This document shows, in pieces, positions 1 to 8,025 of a stretch of DNA of 64,000 nt. Position 1 is the first letter of the stretch; the number at the start of each line of letters is the position of its first letter. Below the pieces are notes generated by a model. That model had not been told where the DNA came from. It ran no database searches and was given only the letters and a program-made list of their open reading frames with translations. The DNA is from Marinimicrobium sp. C6131 (GTDB taxonomy: Bacteria; Pseudomonadota; Gammaproteobacteria; Pseudomonadales; Cellvibrionaceae): contig NZ_CP110629.1 in assembly GCF_026153455.1 (NCBI RefSeq), forward strand, positions 3,038,001 to 3,102,000. Reading direction: 5' to 3'. A program made the position numbers and the translations under genes.

Positions 1-1428
1 TGGTTCCAGCTGGATCAGCTCTACCGCAAGTTTACCTACCATGTGCGCATGTCTGGTCAGGCATCGTTGATGGGCGATCTCAGTGAGCAGGTGGAGAATC
101 TGTATTCCAACAACTACCTGCTCAAGCTGGGCGACGGCTTCCAGATTCACGTGGATGCCGCGCCGCGCTGGGAGGCCTATCCGGTCGTTCAGCAAAAAGC
201 CTTTTTCGAGCACTGGGTTCGCCCGTACCTGCGCAAGGACAAGCGGATCTGTGTGATCATTTCCGACGCCATGCGCTACGAGATTGGTGACGAGCTGCTG
301 GGCCTTATCCGGCAGGAAGATCGCTACAGCGCGGAGCTCGAACCGGCACTCTCGACCCTGCCCAGTTATACCCAGCTCGGTATGGCGGCGCTGCTGCCCA
401 ACACGTCCTTGGCGATTGCCGACAACGATACCGGCACGGTACTGGTGGATGGCCAAAGCTCACAGGGTACGGTCAACCGTACCAAGATCCTGCAAGCCGC
501 CCTGGATGGACGGGGCCAGGCCGTCAAGGCTGAGGATTTTATGCAGCTCAACCGGGAAGACAGCCGTGAGCTGCTCAAAGGTAATGATGTGCTGTACATC
601 TACCACAACCGCATCGACCACACTGGCGACAAGATGCACTCAGAGGGGCAGGCCTTTGAAGCCGCAGAACAAACCCTGGATGACCTGATTCGTCTGATCA
701 AGAAGCTCACGGCGGCCAACGCCAATAACCTGCTGATCACCGCTGACCATGGCTTTATTTACCAGAACCGTGAGCTGGATGAGAGTGATTTCCTGGGCGA
801 TGCCGTTTTTGGCGATGATATTCGCTACCGGGACCGTCGGTTCGTGCTGGGTAAGGGGCTGTCCGCCTCTCCGGCCTTCCATCACTTCTCGTCCGAGCAG
901 CTTGGGCTGGATGGCGAGATGGAAGTGCAGATTCCCAAGTCCATCAACCGGCTGCGTCTTAAAGGCTCTGGCAGCCGCTTTGTGCATGGCGGCGCATCCC
1001 TTCAGGAGGTTGTGATTCCAGTCCTGAAGGTTAACAAGAAGCGCCAGAGTGATGTCAGCGCCGTTGAGGTGGACATCCTGCGTGGGTCCAGCTCGGTGAT
1101 CACTTCCGGCCAACTGGCCGTCACCTTGTATCAGTCCGGACCGGTTACCGAGAAAGTACAGCCTCGCCACCTGCGGGCCGGGATTTATACCCAGTCAGGG
1201 GAGTTGATTTCGGACAGTCACGAACTGTCGTTTGACCTGACCTCGGAGAACCCCCGCGAGCGGGAGCTTCAGGTGCGCTTTGTGCTCAGCCGCAAGGCGG
1301 ACGAGGCCAACGGCCAGGAGGTCTTCCTAAAGCTGGAAGAACAGCACGCCGGCACCTCCCACTACAAGGAATACAAGTCGCTCAGGTATTTGATGCGGCG
1401 GTCCTTTACCAGCGATTTTGATTTCTGA
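1..1428 (+). CDS. pglZ: PglZ, BREX type 1 phosphatase-like protein (5' end outside window)
   Basis: The frame is open from base 1 (first residues WFQLDQLYRK), so this is the C-terminal ~475 residues of a longer protein. The visible part holds the alkaline-phosphatase-superfamily core of PglZ: a metal-binding motif IISDAMRYEIGDE (near 262-300), a second site HNRIDHTGD (near 604-630) and TADHGF (near 736-753). In the BREX phage-defence system PglZ is essential for both host methylation and phage restriction; its exact activity is debated. The stop lies 12 bp before brxL, the order pglZ-brxL that ends a type 1 BREX operon. The apparent GTG at 43 is internal and not a start. The rest of the operon (brxA, brxB, brxC, pglX) should lie to the left. 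Confidence 0.92.
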   Translation, partial: WFQLDQLYRKFTYHVRMSGQASLMGDLSEQVENLYSNNYLLKLGDGFQIHVDAAPRWEAYPVVQQKAFFEHWVRPYLRKDKRICVIISDAMRYEIGDELLGLIRQEDRYSAELEPALSTLPSYTQLGMAALLPNTSLAIADNDTGTVLVDGQSSQGTVNRTKILQAALDGRGQAVKAEDFMQLNREDSRELLKGNDVLYIYHNRIDHTGDKMHSEGQAFEAAEQTLDDLIRLIKKLTAANANNLLITADHGFIYQNRELDESDFLGDAVFGDDIRYRDRRFVLGKGLSASPAFHHFSSEQLGLDGEMEVQIPKSINRLRLKGSGSRFVHGGASLQEVVIPVLKVNKKRQSDVSAVEVDILRGSSSVITSGQLAVTLYQSGPVTEKVQPRHLRAGIYTQSGELISDSHELSFDLTSENPRERELQVRFVLSRKADEANGQEVFLKLEEQHAGTSHYKEYKSLRYLMRRSFTSDFDF

Positions 1429-1440
1429 GGGTTATAGCCA

Positions 1441-3489
1441 ATGAGCACGCTTGACCAAAAGATCAACGAACACTTCCCAGGGCTGGTGGTGCGCAAAGAC
1501 CTGGTGAAAACGGTCAAGGGCAACGCCATCGTTCCCTCATACGTGCTGGAGTATCTGCTCGGCCAATACTGCGCCACTAACGACGAGGCCACGATTCAGA
1601 CTGGTATCGAGACGGTCAAGGAGATTCTGGCCAAGCACTATGTCCACCGGAACGAGGCCGGGTTGGTGCGCTCGAATATCAAGGAAAAAGGGCGCTACAA
1701 GGTCATCGACAAGATCAGTGTGGCCCTGAATGAGAAGACGGACGCCTATGAAGCGCAGTTTTCCAACCTGGGGATCAAGAAGGTATTGGTGGACTCGGGA
1801 ACCGTGAAGGCCCACCCCAAACTGTTGGTGAGCGGTGTCTGGTGCATCGCGGACATCGAATACGTATTTTCTGAAGACCAGAACGTCAGCCCCTGGATCC
1901 TGTCCACCCTCAAGCCGATTCAGCTATCTCACTTCGACTACGACGCCTACGTTGCCGCGCGGCAGCAGTTTAGCACCGATGAGTGGATTGACCTGCTGAT
2001 ACAGAGTATCGGCTTTAACCCGGAGATGTTCGGACAGCGCAGCAAGCTGACCCAGCTGGTCCGCTTGATCCCGTTTTGCGAGCGGAACTACAACCTTATT
2101 GAACTTGGCCCCAAGGGGACGGGTAAATCCCACGTCTACTCTGAATTCTCGCCCCATGGGATCCTGGTATCCGGTGGTGAAGTCACCGTACCCAAGTTGT
2201 TTGTGAATAACTCCAGCGGCAAGATCGGCCTGGTGGGCTACTGGGATTGCGTGGCCTTCGACGAGTTCGCCGGCAAGCAGAAACGCGTCGATAAAGCACT
2301 GGTCGACATCATGAAGAACTACATGGCCAACAAGTCCTTCTCCCGGGGCGTGGAAACCCTGGGCGCCGAGGCGTCCATGGTGTTCGTGGGGAACACCCGG
2401 CATACCGTGCCTTACATGCTGAAGCATTCGGACCTGTTCGATGAGCTGCCGGACAAGTTCTACGATTCTGCCTTTCTGGACCGAATCCACTTCTACATCC
2501 CGGGGTGGGAGGTCGATATCATCCGGGGCGAGATGTTCTCCGACGGCTATGGCTTCGTGGTGGACTACCTCGCAGAAATCCTGCGCTCGATGCGGAACTA
2601 CGATTATTCCGATCAGTACCGGGAGTACTTTACCCTTTCTTCGGATATCTCGACCCGTGACCGGGACGGTATCAATAAGACCTTTTCCGGCTTGATGAAG
2701 ATCCTGTTTCCCCAGGGCGGAGCAACCAGGGATGAGGTTGAAGAAGTGCTGCGTTTTGCCATCGAGGGGCGCAAGCGGGTCAAGGACCAGTTACAGCGGA
2801 TTGACACCACCTACGGCGAAGTCCGATTTTCTTATCAGGATCAACAAGGCCAGGAAATACTGGTCACGACACTTGAGGAAGAAGAGTACCCGGGTTACTA
2901 CCACCAGACGGTGTCCACCCCTGATGACGGGGGGGTAGACCCTGAGCCAGCAGCAGACGTTAAAGTTGGCGAGCCCAAAGAGCCCCGCGCCTCTGAACCC
3001 GTACTGGAGGAAAAGCACCTGACCTTCCAGGAAAATCAAAAAGGCATCTCATTCGACGGTTTGTTTGGCGCATACCTGAAAGGAGCCAGTGAGATCACCG
3101 TTACAGACCCCTACATTCGGCTTTTCTACCAGATCCGCAATTTCATGGAGTTTCTCGAAGCCATCGTGAAGAACAAGGCGGAAGAAGATGAAGTGGCGGT
3201 TCACCTCGTCACCGTCAGGGACGAGTTCAAGGGTGACCTACAAGACGAGAGTTTTGAAAAGATCCAGGAATCCGCTCGCACCGTGGGCATCGACTTCACC
3301 TGGGAGTTTGATGAAAGCGGCACCATTCACGCCCGTCATATCGTTACAGATCACGGCTGGAAGATTTCACTGGATCGAGGGCTGGACATCTTCCAGCACT
3401 ACGAGATGAATGAAGCCTTCGCGTTTGCCAACCGGCTGCAGCAGTTTCGCTCCAGCAAGGCCTTTGAGGTGACGTTTATTAAAGTTTAG
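1441..3489 (+). CDS. brxL: BrxL, Lon-like AAA+ protein of BREX type 1
   Basis: 682 residues, the usual size for BrxL. The N-terminal part is the BrxL-specific DNA-interaction region. An AAA+ core follows, with Walker A GPKGTGKSH near residue 222 and a Walker B-like CVAFDEFAG near 272. After a Pro/Glu-rich linker (about 490-530) comes a C-terminal Lon-like domain. BrxL is the last core gene of type 1 BREX and, from work on characterised systems, forms a DNA-binding hexameric ring needed for defence. It follows pglZ by 12 bp and is almost certainly co-transcribed with it. No frameshift or truncation is visible, so this end of the BREX system looks functional. Confidence 0.93.
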   Translation: MSTLDQKINEHFPGLVVRKDLVKTVKGNAIVPSYVLEYLLGQYCATNDEATIQTGIETVKEILAKHYVHRNEAGLVRSNIKEKGRYKVIDKISVALNEKTDAYEAQFSNLGIKKVLVDSGTVKAHPKLLVSGVWCIADIEYVFSEDQNVSPWILSTLKPIQLSHFDYDAYVAARQQFSTDEWIDLLIQSIGFNPEMFGQRSKLTQLVRLIPFCERNYNLIELGPKGTGKSHVYSEFSPHGILVSGGEVTVPKLFVNNSSGKIGLVGYWDCVAFDEFAGKQKRVDKALVDIMKNYMANKSFSRGVETLGAEASMVFVGNTRHTVPYMLKHSDLFDELPDKFYDSAFLDRIHFYIPGWEVDIIRGEMFSDGYGFVVDYLAEILRSMRNYDYSDQYREYFTLSSDISTRDRDGINKTFSGLMKILFPQGGATRDEVEEVLRFAIEGRKRVKDQLQRIDTTYGEVRFSYQDQQGQEILVTTLEEEEYPGYYHQTVSTPDDGGVDPEPAADVKVGEPKEPRASEPVLEEKHLTFQENQKGISFDGLFGAYLKGASEITVTDPYIRLFYQIRNFMEFLEAIVKNKAEEDEVAVHLVTVRDEFKGDLQDESFEKIQESARTVGIDFTWEFDESGTIHARHIVTDHGWKISLDRGLDIFQHYEMNEAFAFANRLQQFRSSKAFEVTFIKV

Positions 3490-3499
3490 GGAGCGCGAA

Positions 3500-5596
3500 A
3501 TGAATATCGAGATTAAAAATTGCAATAACATTGATTGGGCTAGTTTGGTTCTTTCTGAAAATACGCTGAACATAAAGTTCGCACCAAACGGAACCGGAAA
3601 AAGCTCAATTGCTCGGGCAATTACCCTCGGTACGACTGAAGGCTCAAATTTAAATGAACTCATCCCATTTAAGCTTAGAAAATCCAATCCAGATGGAATA
3701 ACACCTGAAGTTACCGGCACAGATAGCATCAATACTGTCATGTGCTTCAACGAGGAGTACGTCAGTCAGTTTGTGTTCAAAACTGATGAGTTGCTCAGCA
3801 ACAGCTTTGATATATTGATTAGAACAGACGCCTACAGACAGAAAGAGCAGGAAATTGAAAGTTTGATCCAGGACATCAAACAACTATTTTCCGGAAATCA
3901 AGAATTGGAAACCTTGATAACTACCCTCAAGGAAATGGGAAATGCTTTCAAGTTGACCAAATCCGGCTTGTCCAAATCTTCGACAGGAATGAAAGGACTA
4001 TCTTCAGGCAACAAAATTCAACATGTTCCCTCTGGCCTTGAGTCTTATACACCGTTCATTCAAAGCGAAAACAGTGTTAACTGGATTGACTGGCAAACAA
4101 AGGGGTACGAATTTTCGAAACTATCTGATAGTTGTCCATTTTGCACCTCACATGTAGCTGAAAAGAAGGATCAGATCAAGAAGGTTGGCGAAGAATATGA
4201 TAAAAATACGATTAAGAACCTGATCGCCATAATCGGTGTGATCGAAAAGTTGGGCGACTTCTTTTCTAAAGAGGCGAAGGGTAAACTGAAGGCAATTACA
4301 GAGCTGAAGGACGGGCTTGAAAAAGAACACGAAGCATTTCTTGCTTCGGTAAAGAGTCAAATCGATAATTTCACTGAGAAGCTAGAAAATCTTAGAACAC
4401 TTTCTGCGTTCCAATTTAAAGACGGTGAAAAAGTTTCTGAAAAACTCCCTGCCTATAAACTGGACCTGGCTTTTTTCTCGGAGCTTAATTCAGAAAGGAT
4501 GCTGGAAGCCATCACTCCGATTAACGACTCTATCGACGAAGTAATTGCACAGGCCGGCCAACTTCAGGGAAAGATCAGTCAGCAACGAAGCGAGATGAAG
4601 AGAACGGTCGAACGGCATCAGATCGACATTAACAATTTTCTCTCATACGCAGGTTACCGATATAAGGTTGAGATAGTAGGTGAAGGCGAACAGTCACAAC
4701 TGAAACTGAGACATGCCGATCACGAGGAATATCTCAGCGGCGGAAGCCAACACCTCAGTTTTGGTGAAAGAAATGCTTTTGCCATCGTTCTTTTCATGTA
4801 TGAGTGTCTGTCAAGAAAACCGGACTTGATCATTCTGGATGACCCAATTTCTTCATTTGACAAGAACAAAAAGTATGCCATTCTCGAAATGCTTTTCCGT
4901 CGAAAAGCTGATTCATGCTTGAAGAATAAAACAGTTTTGATGCTTACACATGATGTGGAGCCAATTATCGATACCATTAAGTCTCTTGCGCATAAGTTCA
5001 GCAATCAGACTTCGGCATCGTTTCTGAGGCTTGAAGCTGGCCAGTTAATTGAATATGTAATCAGAAAAGAGGATATGCAAACCTTTTCCCAGATTTGCAA
5101 GAATGCTCTCGCCTCTGACAAGGATGATGTTATCAAGCTGATTTACATGAGACGTCATTTTGAAATTTCTGACGACAAGGGAGATGCTTATCAAGTACTC
5201 TCCAATATTCTGCACAAGAGAGAGCGTGCAATTGATACCAGAGAACCCATAGGGGAAGATAACAATTATCCGGAAATGGCGCCTGCCAAGTTCTCCAATG
5301 GATGCAATGAAATATCGGGCTTTCTGAACGGATTTTCATACTCTGACATTTTGAATCGAGTTACTGATGTCAATGCGCTGAATTCGCTTTATAGAGCTTC
5401 CGAAAATGGGTATGAAAAACTTCAGATTTTTCGCCTGTTAGATCTGGATATTGAGAATTCTGTTGTTCAGAAGTTTATCAATGAAACATATCATATTGAG
5501 AATGAGTTTATTTGCCAGCTTGATCCTGCAAGGTTTGATACAATTCCGGAGTATGTCATCTCTGAATGTGATCGGATTCTGCAGGAGGTCCAGTGA
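3500..5596 (+). CDS. SMC/Rad50-like ATPase with zinc-hook CxxC (AAA_13/RloC-like)
   Basis: 698 residues. Walker A APNGTGKSS is at residues 28-36. Charged coiled-coil-like segments flank a zinc-hook candidate C212-P-F-C215. The ABC-type signature LSFGE (419-423), Walker B LIILDD (443-448) and an H-loop LTHD (H484) follow. This is the split-ATPase layout of Rad50/SMC and of RloC/PrrC-type anticodon nucleases. The C-terminal ~150 residues contain R551-x3-E555 and H572, which recalls the Arg-Glu-His nuclease triad of PrrC/RloC, but the Glu-His spacing is shorter than in PrrC, so nuclease function is unproven. The gene starts 11 bp after brxL and is clearly AT-richer than its neighbours, suggesting a separately acquired cargo gene. 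Its stop overlaps the start of an sbcD remnant. A defence role is inferred. Confidence 0.8.
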   Translation: MNIEIKNCNNIDWASLVLSENTLNIKFAPNGTGKSSIARAITLGTTEGSNLNELIPFKLRKSNPDGITPEVTGTDSINTVMCFNEEYVSQFVFKTDELLSNSFDILIRTDAYRQKEQEIESLIQDIKQLFSGNQELETLITTLKEMGNAFKLTKSGLSKSSTGMKGLSSGNKIQHVPSGLESYTPFIQSENSVNWIDWQTKGYEFSKLSDSCPFCTSHVAEKKDQIKKVGEEYDKNTIKNLIAIIGVIEKLGDFFSKEAKGKLKAITELKDGLEKEHEAFLASVKSQIDNFTEKLENLRTLSAFQFKDGEKVSEKLPAYKLDLAFFSELNSERMLEAITPINDSIDEVIAQAGQLQGKISQQRSEMKRTVERHQIDINNFLSYAGYRYKVEIVGEGEQSQLKLRHADHEEYLSGGSQHLSFGERNAFAIVLFMYECLSRKPDLIILDDPISSFDKNKKYAILEMLFRRKADSCLKNKTVLMLTHDVEPIIDTIKSLAHKFSNQTSASFLRLEAGQLIEYVIRKEDMQTFSQICKNALASDKDDVIKLIYMRRHFEISDDKGDAYQVLSNILHKRERAIDTREPIGEDNNYPEMAPAKFSNGCNEISGFLNGFSYSDILNRVTDVNALNSLYRASENGYEKLQIFRLLDLDIENSVVQKFINETYHIENEFICQLDPARFDTIPEYVISECDRILQEVQ

Positions 5597-5664
5597 AGCT
5601 CCTCCACACATCCGACTGGCACATTGGGCGCACGACACCCGGTAGGAGGCTGGGTAGGTTTTGA
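5593..5664 (+). pseudogene. 5' remnant of an sbcD/Mre11-type exonuclease gene
   Basis: A GTG at 5593 overlaps the TGA of the upstream ATPase gene (GTGA) and has a strong ribosome site, AGGAGG, at 5583-5588. It encodes VKLLHTSDWHIGRT, which matches the conserved N-terminus of SbcD/Mre11 nucleases, including the DxH metal ligands. Similarity stops after about 14 residues (near 5634), and the frame ends at 5664 after 23 codons. The rest of a gene of roughly 400 codons is absent. This marks a deletion or recombination junction. It implies that the zinc-hook ATPase was once translationally coupled to an SbcD-like partner. Confidence 0.7.
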
Positions 5665-5686
5665 TCAGTATAGTCCAGCAAGCCAA

Positions 5687-6001
5687 TCACGCTTTCGACT
5701 CCTGTTCCCACCAAGCCTGAAACAACTGATCACCACCCGGCAGATAGGTGTGAACCTCCCGGCCATCCCAGTCCAGCGCCAGAACCTGCAAGGCTGCCTG
5801 TTGCAGTTCGGTATCCAAGGCCCTGAGTCGGTTCAACTAGAATGGCCAGCGGCTCGCATTATATAGGCCAAGAAGGAATCGCCTGATATGCCGGGCCTGG
5901 CCGCCTCCACTATGAGCGGCGTCGATCAGTATTGTGATAGCCGGAAGCCCCGCGTCCTCCCGCAGCTGCCTCCGCTTTTCTTCCTGTTCCAGCAAAAATA
6001 G
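5687..6001 (-). pseudogene. 3' part of a DUF7673-like gene, interrupted by the IS and by a TAG
   Basis: Joined across the IS to 9374-9417 (counting the 8-bp duplication once), this reads as one ~125-codon leftward gene beginning MTDKTAMLPESFLFLLEQEE. The region around GGGQARHIRRFLLGLYNASR resembles DUF7673 proteins, small proteins frequent on plasmids and integrative elements. This assignment is from memory of the family pattern and is tentative. Besides the insertion there is an in-frame TAG at 5837-5839, after which the frame continues with LNRLRALDTELQQAAL and ends with a TGA at 5687-5689. The gene is therefore doubly broken. Its left end lies about 50 bp from the sbcD break. Confidence 0.6.
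5994..6001. repeat. Target-site duplication, left copy (AAAAATAG)
   Basis: Eight bases immediately left of the IS terminal repeat. They are identical to 9374-9381 on the right side. An 8-bp duplication is the length typical of ISL3-family insertions. Confidence 0.93.
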
Positions 6002-6025
6002 GGGTAAGCGGATTAAATGGTTGAT
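6002..6025 (+). repeat. Left terminal inverted repeat of the IS
   Basis: Starts GGGTAAGCGGATTAAATGG. It matches the reverse complement of 9350-9373 at 21 of 24 positions; mismatches are at repeat positions 6, 7 and 14. Confidence 0.93.
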
Positions 6026-6088
6026 CTTACCTTTGCATGAGAGTGAGACAGACCGGCATCTCATCGGATTATCTGGTTGATGCTTCAC

Positions 6089-6496
6089 CTACTGCTGGTG
6101 CATGTTTCCTTCGCTAATTCCAGCAAGAACCCCACACGCCTCAACTTCCCGGTCATCGTTGCAACTCGCTCTCAGTGAAACGAGTTGTTTCTCAAGCGCT
6201 TGCAGAGCGGTTATCTGCGACCGCACATGAGAGATGTGATCATCGAGCAAGGCGTTGACGGCGGTACAAGGCTGATGAGGGTCGTCCTGATAGCTCTGTA
6301 GTTCGTGAATCTCAGCCAGTGACAGGCCCAGGATTCTGCAGCGACGGATGAAGGCCAGCCCCTCACCATGCTTCTCGGTATAGACACGGTAACCGTTGTC
6401 CTGCCGATCAGGCGGCGGCAACAAGCCCTGCTGTTCATAGAAGCGGATCGTCTGTGTTTCGACCCCTACCAACTGCGCCAACTGACCAATGCGCAT
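6089..6496 (-). CDS. MerR-family metal-responsive regulator (PbrR/CadR-like)
   Basis: 135 residues starting at the ATG at 6496 (MRIGQLAQLVGVETQTIRFY), preceded by the ribosome site AGGAGG. The N-terminal winged helix has the usual MerR pattern with YEQQGLLPPP. A dimerisation helix and a metal-binding C-terminus follow, with cysteines in QPCTAV, SCND and EACGV, as in Pb/Cd/Zn sensors. It is divergent from the transporter gene, and the shared 95-bp gap contains a MerR-type promoter with a long spacer. It probably activates the transporter-lspA genes of the IS in response to a thiophilic metal. The exact metal cannot be read from sequence. Confidence 0.85.
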   Translation of the reverse strand: MRIGQLAQLVGVETQTIRFYEQQGLLPPPDRQDNGYRVYTEKHGEGLAFIRRCRILGLSLAEIHELQSYQDDPHQPCTAVNALLDDHISHVRSQITALQALEKQLVSLRASCNDDREVEACGVLAGISEGNMHQQ

Positions 6497-6527
6497 CAGC
6501 CTCCTCCCCAACGGATTCTTTACTCTA

Positions 6528-6558
6528 TTGACCTTATAGTAGCTTTATAGTTTTAAAT
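6528..6558 (+). promoter_or_regulatory. MerR-type promoter for the transporter gene
   Basis: -35 TTGACC (6528-6533) and -10 TTAAAT (6553-6558) are separated by 19 bp, the over-long spacer that MerR-family activators untwist. The spacer holds an imperfect dyad around CTTATAGTAGCTTTATAG, similar in layout to pbr/cad operators. Confidence 0.75.
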
Positions 6559-6591
6559 GGTACCACAACATTGTTCAAGTGGAGTCGTATC

Positions 6592-7488
6592 ATGAGCAAA
6601 TCCTGTGGTGGCGCCTGTGGCGGTGATGCAACGTCCGCAGCGGATACCGATATACAGGCCTCCTCCGAGGCGCCAGGGAGATGGGTCAGTGTTTATGCCG
6701 TGCCGAAGATGGACTGTCCATCAGAAGAACGAATGATTCGCCTAGCCCTGAACGGCTTTGAGGAGATTCGGGCGCTGTCCTTCGACTTGTCGAACCGCCG
6801 GCTGAAGGTCGTGCATGACGGCGAGGTCGAGCCCGTCACCTCGAAACTGAAGACCTTGGGGCTAGACGCCTCGCTTCAGGAAACCGTCGCTGCAAATCCG
6901 GAGACCATCAAGGCCGCCGAGTTTTCGGCAGCTTCTGCTAAGCAAGAATCCGGGACCCTGCGCTGGTTGCTCGGCATCAATGCACTTCTGTTCGTGGTGG
7001 AAATGACTGCCGGTCTGATCGCCCAGTCCACCGGCCTGATTGGAGAATCCCTGGACAATTTTGCCGATGCGGCGGTGTACGGGCTTGCCCTTTATGCGGT
7101 TGGACATAGCGTGAAAATGCAGGTACGTGCCGCGCATCTTGCTGGTGTACTGCAACTGATCTTGGCTGTGGGCGTGCTCGTAGAGGTGGTGAGACGCTTT
7201 GTATTCGGTAGTGAGCCTGAATCGCTGGTGATGATGGCTATCGCATTCGTCGCATTGATTGCCAATACCAGTTGTCTGCTGCTCATATCCAAACATCGGG
7301 AAGGCGGGGCGCACATGAAGGCAAGCTGGATATTCTCGGCCAACGACGTGGTGATCAACCTGGGGGTCATCACCGCCGGCGCCCTGGTCGCGTGGACCGG
7401 TTCCAATTATCCGGATCTGATTATCGGCACCATCGCGGGGGGCATTGTACTTAACGGTGCCAGACGCATTTTGGCGTTGAAGGGTTAA
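6592..7488 (+). CDS. Cation efflux protein with N-terminal metal-binding-like domain
   Basis: 298 residues. The ATG at 6592 is preferred because GGAG lies 7 bp upstream. The first residues are Cys/Gly-rich (SKSCGGACGGD). An HMA-like ferredoxin-fold segment with MDCPSEE (one Cys of the usual CxxC is absent) spans about 30-95. A cation-diffusion-facilitator-like membrane region with about five to six helices follows (about 120-298), including LIGESLDNFADAAVYGLA and the second acidic site FSANDVVINLG. The protein probably exports a divalent heavy metal across the inner membrane. It is followed after 3 bp by lspA and should be induced by the divergent MerR protein. Confidence 0.82.
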   Translation: MSKSCGGACGGDATSAADTDIQASSEAPGRWVSVYAVPKMDCPSEERMIRLALNGFEEIRALSFDLSNRRLKVVHDGEVEPVTSKLKTLGLDASLQETVAANPETIKAAEFSAASAKQESGTLRWLLGINALLFVVEMTAGLIAQSTGLIGESLDNFADAAVYGLALYAVGHSVKMQVRAAHLAGVLQLILAVGVLVEVVRRFVFGSEPESLVMMAIAFVALIANTSCLLLISKHREGGAHMKASWIFSANDVVINLGVITAGALVAWTGSNYPDLIIGTIAGGIVLNGARRILALKG

Positions 7489-7491
7489 ATA

Positions 7492-8004
7492 ATGCTCATT
7501 ATTGGCAAAAAGCTCTCGCCGTATGCCCTATTGTCCATATCGGGCCTGCTGGCAGCGTCTGATCAGGCTGTAAAGTGGCTGGTGCAGCAATCAATGGCCT
7601 ATGGCGAGTATGTTTCGGTGACCCCGTTCTTTAACTGGGTGCACCTATGGAACACCGGTGCCGCATTCAGTCTTTTTGCGAATGGTGGAGGCTGGCAGCG
7701 CTACTTATTTATCGGAATCGCGGTAGTGGTCTCGATTTTTCTGATCAAGCTGATCCTTGAAAATCGTCATAAAGGAGAAGCCATCGCTTACAGTCTTATC
7801 CTCGGTGGCGCCATGGGCAACCTGATTGACCGGGTCTTTCGCGGCTATGTTGTGGATTCCTTTGATTTCTATTGGCGAGACTGGCATTGGCCGGCCTTCA
7901 ACCTGGCTGATATTGCAATTGTCCTCGGTGCCTTACTTTTCGTTTCCAGCAGCTTGTTGGGTAAAAAAGCAAACACCAATGCCGAGCCGGATGGATCTGA
8001 CTGA
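7492..8004 (+). CDS. lspA: Lipoprotein signal peptidase carried by the IS
   Basis: 170 residues with four predicted membrane helices and the conserved signal peptidase II blocks: SDQAVKW near 22, WNTGAAFSLF near 50, NLIDRVFRG (first catalytic Asp) and FNLADIAIV (second catalytic Asp). LspA cleaves prolipoproteins at the lipobox Cys in the inner membrane. It starts 3 bp after the transporter gene, so both are probably translated from one metal-induced mRNA. This is an extra copy riding on a mobile element, not the chromosomal lspA, which normally sits next to ileS. Confidence 0.92.
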   Translation: MLIIGKKLSPYALLSISGLLAASDQAVKWLVQQSMAYGEYVSVTPFFNWVHLWNTGAAFSLFANGGGWQRYLFIGIAVVVSIFLIKLILENRHKGEAIAYSLILGGAMGNLIDRVFRGYVVDSFDFYWRDWHWPAFNLADIAIVLGALLFVSSSLLGKKANTNAEPDGSD

Positions 8005-8025
8005 CACCTACGCCTATACAACACC

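Noticed and set aside
5624..5866. 80-codon rightward frame between the ATPase gene and the IS
   Set aside because: It runs antisense to the DUF7673-like tail, has no ribosome site and no recognisable similarity.
5837..6088. 83-codon leftward frame
   Set aside because: It is a chimera of the IS left end and the tail of the interrupted DUF7673-like gene; its start lies inside the IS terminal region.
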